A stretch of DNA of 64,000 nt from Streptomyces echinoruber (GTDB lineage: Bacteria > Actinomycetota > Actinomycetes > Streptomycetales > Streptomycetaceae), in contig NZ_BMWH01000028.1 in assembly GCF_014651135.1 (NCBI RefSeq), positions 36,400 through 100,399 on the forward strand, written 5' to 3'. Positions 53,520 to 61,703 of the stretch are shown one piece after another. The notes under the pieces are model-generated. The model was not told the origin of the DNA and searched no databases. It saw nothing but the letters and a program-made list of their open reading frames with translations. Every line of letters starts with the position of its first letter. Within the stretch, counting starts at the first letter, position 1. Position numbers and translations under genes: made by a program.

Positions 53520-53525
53520 CACAAT
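53520..53525 (+). promoter_or_regulatory. -10 box of a leaderless promoter for the PH-domain gene
   Basis: CACAAT lies 7 bases before the ATG at 53533 with no ribosome site between. Confidence 0.4.
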
Positions 53526-53532
53526 CGGGACC

Positions 53533-54234
53533 ATGACCACCCCGGAGCACCCGTCCCCCGCGCCGCAGCCGCCGGTCCCCGCCGTGCAGGATCGCGTCCA
53601 CCGCTCCTCCGCGGGCATCGCCGGCGGCGTCCTGCTGCTCGCCATCGGCGCCTGGCTCGGCATCGACGCCATCGTCTCCGGCACCGGCCGCACGCCGTGG
53701 CTCGCGCTCGCCGCGCTGCTCCTCGTGGTGCCGCTCGTGACCGCCTTCACCCTGCGGCCCGCGGTGTACGCCAACGACGACCGGCTGCGCGTCCGCAACC
53801 CCTTCCGCGTCGTCGTCCTGCCCTGGGGCCAGGTCGCCGTCCTGCGCTCCGGCTACTCCAACGAGGTCGTCGCCAAGTCCGGCAAGAAGTACCAGCTCTG
53901 GGCCATCCCGGTCTCGCTGCGGGCCCGCAAGAAGGCGGCCCGGCAGGAGGCGCGCCGGATCGCCGGGGACGACCCGGCCGGCCGCCGCACCCTTGCCGGG
54001 GGCCGTACCCTCGCCGGGGGCCGGGACCCGTGGTCGGCCGGCACCGGCGCGGCCGACACGGGACCCGTCCGCGCCGAGACCGACAAGATCATGGACGACC
54101 TGCGGGAACTCCACGAGACCCGGCAGGACGCCGAATCCGCGCAGGGCGAGATCACCGTACGGTGGGCGTACGAGGTGCTGGGCCCGGCGGCGGCCGGAGC
54201 CGTGCTGCTGGCCGTCCTGCTGGCGACGGGGTGA
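53533..54234 (+). CDS. PH domain-containing membrane protein
   Basis: The 233-residue protein has two hydrophobic helices at about 30-50 and 55-75 followed by a bacterial PH-like domain (LRPAVYANDDRLRVRNPFRVVVLPWGQVAVLRSGYS) and a third helix at the C-terminus. The middle has a short repeat (GRRTLAGGRTLAGGRD). This layout is common in actinobacterial membrane-associated proteins of unknown function. The start looks leaderless. It is divergent from deoC. Confidence 0.75.
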   Translation: MTTPEHPSPAPQPPVPAVQDRVHRSSAGIAGGVLLLAIGAWLGIDAIVSGTGRTPWLALAALLLVVPLVTAFTLRPAVYANDDRLRVRNPFRVVVLPWGQVAVLRSGYSNEVVAKSGKKYQLWAIPVSLRARKKAARQEARRIAGDDPAGRRTLAGGRTLAGGRDPWSAGTGAADTGPVRAETDKIMDDLRELHETRQDAESAQGEITVRWAYEVLGPAAAGAVLLAVLLATG

Positions 54235-54262
54235 CCGCGGGACGGGCGCGCGCGGTCCGCGC

Positions 54263-54469
54263 TCACCGTGTCACGTGCGTGATGAAACCGGCCCAGGTAG
54301 CGGGGGAGAGGGCGAGCCGGGGGCCGGAGGCGTTCTTGGAATCGCGGACGTGGATCGTGCGGGGGGTCATGGCGACCTCGACACAGTCGTTGATGTCGCT
54401 GCTGTCGCTGTGGCTGCTCTTGAACCACACCAGTGCGGAGGCGTCACCGGCGGAGGCTTTGCGGATCAC
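54263..54469 (-). CDS. DUF397 protein (copy 3 of three)
   Basis: The 68-residue protein follows the DUF397 pattern: WFKSSHSDSSDINDCVEVAMTP, HVRDSKNASGPRLALSPATWAGFI. It starts with GTG at 54469 after GAGGGA. DUF397 proteins usually accompany XRE/DUF5753 regulators in Streptomyces and are thought to act with them. This is the most distal of three tandem copies. Confidence 0.85.
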   Translation of the reverse strand: MIRKASAGDASALVWFKSSHSDSSDINDCVEVAMTPRTIHVRDSKNASGPRLALSPATWAGFITHVTR

Positions 54470-54549
54470 GTTTCCCTCACTGGTTGATCGATGACACACA
54501 GTGACTCCTGTGCTGTGTGAGCGCATGCGCTGGCGTACGGAAACCGGGA

Positions 54550-54759
54550 TCAGCGTCCGCCCGCGTACGTCACGAATTCCGCCCAAGCAGTCGGCGTGAC
54601 GGCGAGGCGGGGGCCGTTGATGTTCTTGGAGTCGCGTATGTGGACAGTGGAAGAAGTCGTGGCGATTTCGATGCAGGAGTCGCCGTCAGGACCGCTGCTG
54701 TAGCTGCTCTTGAACCATGCCGGTTCGGAAGCGTCTCCGGCGGAGGCTTTGCGGATCAC
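54550..54759 (-). CDS. DUF397 protein (copy 2 of three)
   Basis: The 69-residue protein reads WFKSSYSSGPDGDSCIEIATTS, VHIRDSKNINGPRLAVTPTAWAEFV. The GTG at 54759 has a GGGGGG ribosome site. It is closest to copy 1 in sequence; the first 12 residues after the start are shared by all three copies. Confidence 0.87.
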   Translation of the reverse strand: MIRKASAGDASEPAWFKSSYSSGPDGDSCIEIATTSSTVHIRDSKNINGPRLAVTPTAWAEFVTYAGGR

Positions 54760-54839
54760 GTACCCCCCAGCGGTTGGTATATGACGCATGGTGACCGCCG
54801 TGCGCGTGAGCGCACGCACCAGCGATGTGGAGACCGGGA

Positions 54840-55049
54840 TCAGCGCCCGGCAGCGTACGTCGCGAAATCCGCCCAGGCGGTCGGTGTGACGGCGAGGCGG
54901 GGGCCCTCGACGTTCTTGGAGTCGCGGATGTGGATGGCGCGGGGGGTTATGGCGACCTCGACGCAGGAGTCGCCTTCGGTGCCGTCGCTGTAGCTGCTCT
55001 TGAACCACGCCAGTTCGGAGGCGTCACCGGCGGAGGCTTTGCGGATCAT
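54840..55049 (-). CDS. DUF397 protein (copy 1 of three)
   Basis: The 69-residue protein reads MIRKASAGDASELAWFKSSY, then GDSCVEVAITPRAIHIRDSKN and GPRLAVTPTAWADFATYAA. Its ATG overlaps the stop of the XRE regulator gene (ATGA), so it is translationally coupled to it. It is the copy most likely to work with the regulator. Confidence 0.92.
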   Translation of the reverse strand: MIRKASAGDASELAWFKSSYSDGTEGDSCVEVAITPRAIHIRDSKNVEGPRLAVTPTAWADFATYAAGR

Positions 55050-55924
55050 GTCTCTCCTAGCACTTGCTCGATGAAAGCGACTGACTCCCCTGGCGTGAGG
55101 GCCTGGGCCCGGATGATGCCATACCGCAGTTCAAGGATCCGGAGCTGCTTCGGATCGGACGTCGGCCGACCGTTGAAGGCGCCCTCGGAGCGGCCCACTG
55201 CCGTGCCGTCTCCAAACTTCAGCACCTCGATCTTGCCGTCCACGCCTGGGTGGGCATCGGTCTCCGTCGGCATCACCTGGAACGTCACGTTGCGCAACTG
55301 GGCCACCTCCAGCAAGTGTTCGAGCTGGCGGCGCCACACCATTGTGCCTCCCACCCGGCGACGCAACAGCGCCTCTTCCAGCACGAAGCTCAGCGCCGGC
55401 GAGGGTGACCGCTCGAAGATCGCCTTTCTCGCCATGCGGGCGGCCACCATGCGCTCCACCTCGTCCTCCGTGTAGGGAGGCTGCCGCGCCTCGAACAGTG
55501 CCCGCGCGTGCTCGGGCGTCTGCAACAGGCCATGGATGCTGAGCCCGACGTACACACCCAGCTCGACCGCCCTGGCCTCCATCTGTGCCAGGTCCCGTAC
55601 CTGCTTCGGATACCGGACCTTCTTGACGTCCTCCTTCATCGCGGCGAGCAGCCCGCCCGCCCCCAGGACCTCGTCGGCCTTGTCCAGGTACTCGGGCCGG
55701 GGGATCCGTTTCCCGCCCTCGATCTTGTAGATGAGGTCCTCGCCGTAGCCGAGGGCCTTGGCGAAGTCGGCGGCGCGCAGGCCCGCGGCCTCCCGGCGCA
55801 GCCGCAACTGCCGCCCCACGGTGGCGATGACCGCCAGCCCCCACTCGTCGTCCGGGTCCACCTCCCACCCCGGCTCGTCCGTCTCGCCGACGAGCCGCTC
55901 CGCGTCCGTCTCGACCGTCGTCAT
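55046..55924 (-). CDS. XRE-family regulator with DUF5753 domain
   Basis: The 292-residue protein has a helix-turn-helix at about residues 30-90 (VGRQLRLRREAAGLRAADFAKAL, GYGEDLIYKIEGGKRIPRPE) and a DUF5753 domain (LIHGLLQTPEHARALF appears as SIHGLLQTPEHARALFEA; VTFQVMPTETDAHPG, RILELRYGIIRAQALTPGES). This matches the WhiJ-like class that works with DUF397 proteins in development and secondary metabolism. The ATG at 55924 has a GAGGGG site. It is divergent from the DUF6247-like gene. Confidence 0.9.
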   Translation of the reverse strand: MTTVETDAERLVGETDEPGWEVDPDDEWGLAVIATVGRQLRLRREAAGLRAADFAKALGYGEDLIYKIEGGKRIPRPEYLDKADEVLGAGGLLAAMKEDVKKVRYPKQVRDLAQMEARAVELGVYVGLSIHGLLQTPEHARALFEARQPPYTEDEVERMVAARMARKAIFERSPSPALSFVLEEALLRRRVGGTMVWRRQLEHLLEVAQLRNVTFQVMPTETDAHPGVDGKIEVLKFGDGTAVGRSEGAFNGRPTSDPKQLRILELRYGIIRAQALTPGESVAFIEQVLGET

Positions 55925-56072
55925 CCCGTGCCCCTCCGTCGTGCTGAATCCGGAAAGTAACCGCATGGTCCGGATGCGTTATCCCTCACGGTAGGGCGGA
56001 GCCACCGCGCCAGGTGGCGTGTATGGGCAAACCCGCCCGGACACCCTGGCCGCGGCAGTCACGGAGGACACC

Positions 56073-56495
56073 ATGAGTATGCGGGCCGATCACGGACGCG
56101 AGCTGATTCCCCGCCCCCGGCGGACCCCGGAGGCACTGCGCGCGGCACTCGCCGCGGTCGACCCCGGTCGCCTGGACGAGATGCAGGCCACGAAGGACGA
56201 GGCCTTCGCCAAGGCGGTCGAGTGGCAGTCCCTGGGCCCTGTGCGGAGCTGGGTCCTGGCCTGGGCCAGGGACATCGAGATCGCCCGGCGCCCCGACCTG
56301 GCCATGCGTCACGCTCGCGCCAAGAGCGATCTGGAGCACGAAGATTCCGTCGTCGCCCAGGAAGCCCTGCGAGAGCTGAGCACCGTCCTGGACGAGGCCA
56401 TGAAGGCGGTCCGGGGGGAGCCGGAGGGGAAAAACGCCTGCGGCGCCGAAAACGCCTGCGGCGCCGGGAGAAGCCGCCCGGACGGCTCCTGCTGA
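56073..56495 (+). CDS. DUF6247-like protein
   Basis: The 140-residue soluble protein reads MSMRADHGRELIPRPRRTPE, then EALRAALAAVDPGRLDEMQAT and FAKAVEWQSLGPVRSWVLAWARDIEIAR. I think it belongs to the DUF6247 family, often found beside regulators or toxin-antitoxin type genes; function is not known. The C-terminus has a short NACGAENACGAG repeat. The ATG has an ACGGAGGA site. It is divergent from the XRE regulator with a 148-base gap. Confidence 0.65.
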   Translation: MSMRADHGRELIPRPRRTPEALRAALAAVDPGRLDEMQATKDEAFAKAVEWQSLGPVRSWVLAWARDIEIARRPDLAMRHARAKSDLEHEDSVVAQEALRELSTVLDEAMKAVRGEPEGKNACGAENACGAGRSRPDGSC

Positions 56496-56605
56496 TTTCC
56501 TTCCGCGCCGTTGCGCCGTCCCGCGCTCGACGGCGGACGCTCGCCCCGCCCGGCGCACAGCCGCGTGCCGGTCGCCGGGCGCCGGGCGGGGGCGGGGGCC
56601 GCGGG

Positions 56606-58234
56606 TCAGATGCCCGCCGCTGCCGACAGGTCCCGCTTGAGGGCGGTCAGGAGGTCGGTGGCCCTGGCGCGGGCCGCGGGGAGGTCGGCGTGGGTGGTGA
56701 CCGGGACGACGACCTCCAGGTAGCACTTGAGCTTGGGCTCGGTGCCGCTGGGGCGGACGACGACACGAGCGCCGTCGAGGGTGTAGCGCAGGCCGTCGGT
56801 GGGCGGGAGGGTGTCCGTGCCCCGGGCGAGGTCCTCGTGGCGGGTCACGGGCAGGCCGGCGAGGTGCGTCGGGGGCTGCTCGCGCAGGCGCCGCATCGCG
56901 TCGGCGATCAGGGACAGGTCCTTCACCCGCACCGAGAGCTGGTCGGTGGCGTGCAGGCCGTGCTCGACGGCGAGGTCGTCCAGGAGGTCGAGGAGGGTGC
57001 GGTTCTCCTCCTTCAGGACCGACGCCAGCTCGGTGACGAGCAGCGCCGCGGTGATGCCGTCCTTGTCGCGTACGCCGTCGGGGTCGACGCAGTAGCCGAG
57101 GGCCTCCTCGTAGCCGTAGCGCAGGCCCTCGACGCGGGCGATCCATTTGAAGCCGGTCAGGGTCTCCTCGTGGCGCAGGCCCGCCTTCCGGGCGATGCGG
57201 CCCAGCAGGGAGGAGGACACGATCGACTCCGCGAAGGTGCCGGTGGCCCCGCGCCGGACCAGGTGGGCGGCGAGCAGCGCGCCCACCTCGTCGCCGCGCA
57301 GCATGCGCCAGTCGGCGCCGTCCTTCACGGCCACCGCGCAGCGGTCGGCGTCCGGGTCGTTGGCGATGACCAGGTCCGGGTCGCTCTCGCGGGCCTTGGC
57401 GAAGGCCAGGTCCATCGCGCCCGGCTCCTCCGGGTTGGGGAAGGCGACGGTGGGGAAGTCCGGGTCGGGCTCGGCCTGTTCGGCGACCAGCACCGGCTCC
57501 GGGAAGCCGGCGCGGGCGAAGGCGGCCAGCACCACGTCCTTGCCGACGCCGTGCATCGCCGTGTAGACGGTGCGGGCCGTGCGCGGGGAGTCCTTGGCCA
57601 GGACGGCGTCCGTGCGGGCCAGGTAGGCCTCCAGGACGCCGTCGTCCAGAACGTCCCAGCCGCCGTCCGGGCGGGGCACGTCGTGCAGGCTGCGCACGGC
57701 GGCGATCTCGGCGGCGATCTCCCCGTCCGCCGGGGGGACGATCTGGGAGCCGTCGCCGAGGTAGACCTTGTAACCGTTGTCCCGGGGCGGGTTGTGGCTG
57801 GCGGTGACCTCCACGCCGGCGACCGCGCCCAGGTGGCGGATGGCGAACGCCAGCACCGGCGTCGGCAGCGGGCGGGGCAGGACCGCCGCGCGCAGGCCCG
57901 CGCCCGTCATCACGGCGGCCGTGTCGCGGGCGAAGTCGGCGGACTTGTGGCGGGCGTCGTACCCGATGACCACCAGGCCGCCGTCGTGGCCCTTCTTCCT
58001 CAGGTACGCGGCCAGGCCGGCGGCGGCCCGGATCACCACCGAGCGGTTCATCCGCATCGGGCCGGCGCCCAGCTCGCCGCGCAGGCCGGCGGTGCCGAAC
58101 TGGAGGGTGCCGGAGAAACGTGCGGTCAGTTCGGCGGTGTCGCCGGCGTCGATCAGGGCGGCGAGTTCCGCGCGGGTGTCCGGGTCGGGGTCCTCGGCGA
58201 GCCAGGCCTGGGCGCGGGCGATCACGTCGTGCAC
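56606..58234 (-). CDS. Phosphohexomutase-family enzyme, probable phosphopentomutase role
   Basis: The 542-residue enzyme belongs to the alpha-D-phosphohexomutase superfamily: active-site serine in VTASHNPPRDNGYKVY, metal loop in IANDPDADRCAVA, sugar-binding EEALGYCVDPD and phosphate-binding VVVRPSGTEPKLKCYLEV. All four motifs are intact. Sequence cannot separate phosphogluco-, phosphomanno- and phosphopentomutase activity. It follows the purine nucleoside phosphorylase gene on the same strand, so (deoxy)ribose 1-phosphate to 5-phosphate conversion before DeoC is the likely role here. The start is GTG at 58234. Confidence 0.87.
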   Translation of the reverse strand: MHDVIARAQAWLAEDPDPDTRAELAALIDAGDTAELTARFSGTLQFGTAGLRGELGAGPMRMNRSVVIRAAAGLAAYLRKKGHDGGLVVIGYDARHKSADFARDTAAVMTGAGLRAAVLPRPLPTPVLAFAIRHLGAVAGVEVTASHNPPRDNGYKVYLGDGSQIVPPADGEIAAEIAAVRSLHDVPRPDGGWDVLDDGVLEAYLARTDAVLAKDSPRTARTVYTAMHGVGKDVVLAAFARAGFPEPVLVAEQAEPDPDFPTVAFPNPEEPGAMDLAFAKARESDPDLVIANDPDADRCAVAVKDGADWRMLRGDEVGALLAAHLVRRGATGTFAESIVSSSLLGRIARKAGLRHEETLTGFKWIARVEGLRYGYEEALGYCVDPDGVRDKDGITAALLVTELASVLKEENRTLLDLLDDLAVEHGLHATDQLSVRVKDLSLIADAMRRLREQPPTHLAGLPVTRHEDLARGTDTLPPTDGLRYTLDGARVVVRPSGTEPKLKCYLEVVVPVTTHADLPAARARATDLLTALKRDLSAAAGI

Positions 58235-58380
58235 GGTTCGTCAGCCTCTCGTTGCTTGATCGTGCGGGTTGCCTTCGGCGGAGGATGCCGGGCCCGCCGT
58301 CGCGGTCGGGGCGCCCGGCGGACATGTGGGACCGCGCGGCCCCGGCGCCGGCGGGGCCGACGCCCCTTGCCGGCCGCCCC

Positions 58381-59205
58381 TCACAGCCTCCGCAGCACCT
58401 GCGCCAGCAGCGACCCCATCCGCGCCGCGCTGTCCCGGCCGGCCTGGAGGACCTCCTCGTGGTTGAGGGGCTCGCCGGTCATGCCCGCGGCGAGGTTGGT
58501 GACCAGGGAGATGCCGAGCACCTCGGCGCCGGCCTCGCGGGCGGCGATGGCCTCCAGGACCGTGGACATGCCGACGAGGTCCGCGCCGAGGGTGCGGGCC
58601 ATGCGGATCTCGGCCGGGGTCTCGTAGTGGGGGCCGGGGAACTGGACGTAGACGCCCTCCTCCAGCGTGGGGTCGACCTCCTTGCACAGGGCGCGCAGGC
58701 GCGGCGAGTACAGGTCGGTGAGGTCGACGAAGTGGGCGCCGACGATGGGGGAGACCGCGGTGAGGTTGATGTGGTCGCTGATCAGGACGGGCTGGCCGGG
58801 GCGCATGCCCTCGCGCAGGCCGCCGCAGCCGTTGGTGAGCACCACCGTCTTGCACCCGGCGGCCACCGCGGTGCGCACACCGTGGGCGACGGCGGCGACA
58901 CCGTGGCCCTCGTAGTAGTGCGTGCGGCCCAGGAAGACCAGGGCGTGCTTGTCGCCGAGGGCGTAGGAGCGGATCCGCCCGCCGTGGCCCTCGACCGCCG
59001 GCGGCGGGAACCCGGGCAGCTCGGTGACCTGGAGCTCGGACTGGGGTGCCCCGAGCGCGTCCACGGCCGGAGCCCAGCCGGAGCCCATCACGAGGGCGAC
59101 GTCGTGGGTCTCGGTGCCCGTGAGCTCGCGCAGGCGTGCCGCAGCGGCGTCCGCGGCCGCGTGGGGGTCGCCCTGGATGTCTTCCGGAAGAAGAGATGCG
59201 TTCAC
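58381..59205 (-). CDS. Purine nucleoside phosphorylase
   Basis: The 274-residue enzyme is of the trimeric PNP family: VALVMGSGWAPAVDALG, VTELPGFPPPAVEGHGGRIR, LVFLGRTHYYEGHGVAAVAHG, VLTNGCGGLREGMRPGQPVLI and YVQFPGPHYETPAEIRM. It splits inosine, guanosine and deoxy forms to base and (deoxy)ribose 1-phosphate. The GTG at 59205 lies 7 bases after the -10 box TACCCT; an ATG at 59256 would place the operator inside the coding region and is rejected. The phosphohexomutase gene follows. Confidence 0.93.
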   Translation of the reverse strand: MNASLLPEDIQGDPHAAADAAAARLRELTGTETHDVALVMGSGWAPAVDALGAPQSELQVTELPGFPPPAVEGHGGRIRSYALGDKHALVFLGRTHYYEGHGVAAVAHGVRTAVAAGCKTVVLTNGCGGLREGMRPGQPVLISDHINLTAVSPIVGAHFVDLTDLYSPRLRALCKEVDPTLEEGVYVQFPGPHYETPAEIRMARTLGADLVGMSTVLEAIAAREAGAEVLGISLVTNLAAGMTGEPLNHEEVLQAGRDSAARMGSLLAQVLRRL

Positions 59206-59212
59206 GCGGATG

Positions 59213-59218
59213 AGGGTA
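59213..59218 (-). promoter_or_regulatory. -10 box of a leaderless promoter for purine nucleoside phosphorylase
   Basis: On the minus strand TACCCT ends 7 bases before the GTG at 59205. Palindrome site 6 lies 12 bases upstream of this box. Confidence 0.55.
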
Positions 59219-59230
59219 GCCGGTCTTTGC

Positions 59231-59242
59231 CTACGCGCGTAG
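59231..59242. promoter_or_regulatory. Nucleoside-regulon palindrome, site 6 (perfect)
   Basis: CTACGCGCGTAG lies 26 bases before the GTG of the purine nucleoside phosphorylase gene, at the expected -35 to -10 position. Confidence 0.85.
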
Positions 59243-59252
59243 ATGAGGGAGG

Positions 59253-59521
59253 TCACGGGAAGGCGATCGTTGTCTTGTCGTTTCCGGCGATCGCTTCCGG
59301 GGAGCGTTCTTGGGGGTCGCTTCCGGGGATCGCTTTCGCTGGTCGCTCCCGGTGACGGTTCGCGGTGGTCGCTCCCGGTGGCCGTTCCCGGCGACGGTTT
59401 GCGGTGATCGCCTCCGAGGAGGCGCGCCCGGTCCCGGCCGGACGCCGGCGACGAGGGCGCCGGTCTCGCGCGGGCCGGCCGGCCTCCTCGGGAAGCCGTT
59501 CGGGACGCGTTCGGGAAGCCG
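59253..59521. repeat. Intergenic region with GGTCGCTCCCGGTG-like degenerate repeats
   Basis: The gap between purine nucleoside phosphorylase and the cyclotransferase-like gene carries degenerate units such as GATCGCTTCCGGGG and GGTCGCTCCCGGTGGCCGTT up to about 59420. No gene was seen. Confidence 0.65.
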
Positions 59522-59959
59522 TCAGCACGGCCGCTTGCGCAGCTCCATCACGTAGTCGTGCGGCGCCCCCGCCGACTCCGCCGCGTCCGCGATCTCGCCC
59601 AGGTAGCGGGCCGAGGGCAGGCCGCCCTCGTAGGCGTCGAGGACGTAGGTCCAGGCCGGCTCCTCGCCGTCGAGGGTGTGGACGCGCACCCGGACGCGGC
59701 GGTAGACGCCGAGGCCGACGCCCTCCCAGCGGTCGAGGGAGTCCTCGTCCATGGGGGCGATGTCGTACAGCGCGACGAAGACCTGGGAGAGCGGGTCCTC
59801 GACGATGGTGGCGAGCGCGCCCTCCCAGCCCATCTGCTCCCCGCCGAAGGTCAGCCGCCAGCCGTTGAGCCAGCCGGTGGCGCGCAGCGGGGAGTGCGGG
59901 GCGCGGCGGGACATCAGCCGCGCGTCGAGATTGCCGGCGTACGCGGCGTAGAGCGACAT
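59522..59959 (-). CDS. Gamma-glutamylcyclotransferase-like protein
   Basis: The 145-residue protein begins MSLYAAYAGNLDARLMSRRA, matching the YxGS/GNL start of the cyclotransferase fold, and contains RATGWLNGWRLTFGGE, VALYDIAPMDEDSLDRWEGVG and VYVLDAYEGG-type strands. The fold binds gamma-glutamyl or related amides; the exact substrate is unknown. The ATG at 59959 lies 118 bases from the divergent LpdA-type gene. Confidence 0.82.
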   Translation of the reverse strand: MSLYAAYAGNLDARLMSRRAPHSPLRATGWLNGWRLTFGGEQMGWEGALATIVEDPLSQVFVALYDIAPMDEDSLDRWEGVGLGVYRRVRVRVHTLDGEEPAWTYVLDAYEGGLPSARYLGEIADAAESAGAPHDYVMELRKRPC

Positions 59960-60076
59960 GCGTGAAGCGTACGGCAGCGACACTCGCGTCCCAGGCGTAA
60001 CAGAGGTGCCTCGCACCGATAACGGAGGCGCCTCGCCCCGGCCCCGGGGCCGGGGGCCGGGCGGGAGTGCGGGACA

Positions 60077-61525
60077 ATGGAGTACGTGACTCGGATCGTG
60101 ATCATCGGTGGCGGACCCGGCGGATACGAAGCGGCCCTGGTGGCCGCGCAGCTCGGTGCGGAGGTGACGGTCGTCGACTGCGACGGGCTCGGCGGGGCCT
60201 CGGTCCTGACCGACTGCGTGCCGTCGAAGACCCTGATCGCCACGGCCGAGGTGATGACCACCTTCGACTCCTCCTACGAGGAGCTGGGCATCATCGTCGC
60301 CGACGACACCCCGCCGCTGGAGCGGGCCGCCCGCGTGGTCGGCGTCGACCTCGGCAAGGTCAACCGCCGCGTCAAGCGCCTCGCGCTCGCCCAGTCGCAC
60401 GACATCACCGCCTCCGTCACCCGCGCCGGCGCCCGGGTCATGCGCGGCCGCGGCCGGCTGGTGGGCCAGCAGGCCCTCGACGGCTCCCGCAAGGTCGTGG
60501 TCACCGCCGCCGACGGCAGCGAGGAGACCCTCGTCGCCGACGCCGTCCTCATCGCCACCGGCGGCCACCCGCGCGAGCTGCCCGACGCCAGGCCGGACGG
60601 CGAGCGCATCCTGAACTGGACCCAGGTCTACGACCTCACCGAGCTGCCCGAGGAGCTCATCGTGGTCGGCTCCGGCGTCACCGGCGCCGAGTTCGCCGGC
60701 GCCTACCAGGCCCTCGGCTCCCGCGTCACCCTCGTCTCCTCCCGCGACCGCGTGCTGCCCGGCGAGGACCCGGACGCCGCCGCCGTCCTGGAGGACGTCT
60801 TCCGCCGTCGCGGCATGAACGTCATGGCCCGCTCCCGCGCGCAGTCCGCCAAGCGCGTCGGCGACCGGGTCGAGGTCACCCTCGCCGACGGCCGCGTCAT
60901 CACCGGCACCCACTGCCTCATGGCCGTCGGCGCCGTCCCCAACAGCGCCGGGCTCGGCCTGGAGGAGGCCGGGGTGAAGCTGCGCGAGTCCGGTCACATC
61001 TGGACCGACAAGGTGTCGCGCACGACGGCTCCGGGCGTGTACGCGGCCGGCGACGTCACCGGCGTGTTCGCGCTGGCGTCCGTCGCCGCCATGCAGGGCC
61101 GCATCGCCATGTACCACTTCCTCGGCGCCGCGGTGGCCCCGCTCAACCTCAAGACCGTCTCCTCCAACGTCTTCACCGACCCCGAGATCGCCACCGTCGG
61201 CTACACCCAGGCCGACGTCGACGCCGGCCGGATCGACGCCCGGTGCGTGAAGCTGCCGCTGCTGCGCAACCCGCGCGCGAAGATGCAGGGCGTCCGGGAC
61301 GGCTTCGTCAAGCTCTTCTGCCGGCCGGGCACGGGGATCGTCGTCGGCGGCGTGGTCGTCTCGCCGCGCGCCTCGGAACTGATCCACCCCATCTCGATCG
61401 CCGTCGACAACAATCTGACGGTCGAACAGATCGCGAACGCGTTCACCGTGTACCCCTCCCTTTCGGGGTCGATCGCCGAGGTGGCCCGGCAGCTCCACAC
61501 CCGCAAGGTGGAGGACGGCGCCTGA
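60077..61525 (+). CDS. LpdA-type flavoprotein (NAD(P)H-quinone dehydrogenase-like)
   Basis: The 482-residue protein belongs to the pyridine nucleotide-disulfide oxidoreductase family. The FAD motif is IVIIGGGPGGYEAALVA, the NAD motif is LIVVGSGVTGAEFAGAY and the third motif is VYAAGDVTGVFALASVA. The redox CxxxxC is incomplete: GGASVLTDCVPSK keeps only the second cysteine. This is the pattern of mycobacterial LpdA, a quinone reductase rather than a lipoamide dehydrogenase. The ATG at 60077 has a weak site; a GTG at 60086 is possible. It should reduce quinones with NAD(P)H. Confidence 0.87.
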   Translation: MEYVTRIVIIGGGPGGYEAALVAAQLGAEVTVVDCDGLGGASVLTDCVPSKTLIATAEVMTTFDSSYEELGIIVADDTPPLERAARVVGVDLGKVNRRVKRLALAQSHDITASVTRAGARVMRGRGRLVGQQALDGSRKVVVTAADGSEETLVADAVLIATGGHPRELPDARPDGERILNWTQVYDLTELPEELIVVGSGVTGAEFAGAYQALGSRVTLVSSRDRVLPGEDPDAAAVLEDVFRRRGMNVMARSRAQSAKRVGDRVEVTLADGRVITGTHCLMAVGAVPNSAGLGLEEAGVKLRESGHIWTDKVSRTTAPGVYAAGDVTGVFALASVAAMQGRIAMYHFLGAAVAPLNLKTVSSNVFTDPEIATVGYTQADVDAGRIDARCVKLPLLRNPRAKMQGVRDGFVKLFCRPGTGIVVGGVVVSPRASELIHPISIAVDNNLTVEQIANAFTVYPSLSGSIAEVARQLHTRKVEDGA

Positions 61526-61690
61526 CGGTCCGCTCCCGCACGGGGGCGGATCGCCGCTGGTCACGCGGGGTGCCGGGCCCGCGGGCGGCACAGGTGGAAC
61601 GTTCCGCGTCCGTATACCACTTTCCGCCCCACGGTGCGAACAACTTCTGTTAATCGGCGCAAACTGCTGAAACCAGACGGTCGTTGGCAT

Positions 61691-61696
61691 TACTGT
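61691..61696 (+). promoter_or_regulatory. -10 box of a leaderless promoter for the DeoR gene
   Basis: TACTGT ends 7 bases before the GTG at 61704; no ribosome site lies between. No copy of the nucleoside palindrome is found upstream. Confidence 0.5.
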
Positions 61697-61703
61697 CAGT
61701 TTC

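Noticed and set aside
59206..59256. Upstream ATG start for purine nucleoside phosphorylase at 59256
   Set aside because: It would place the palindrome and the -10 box inside the coding region and adds 17 residues without family support.
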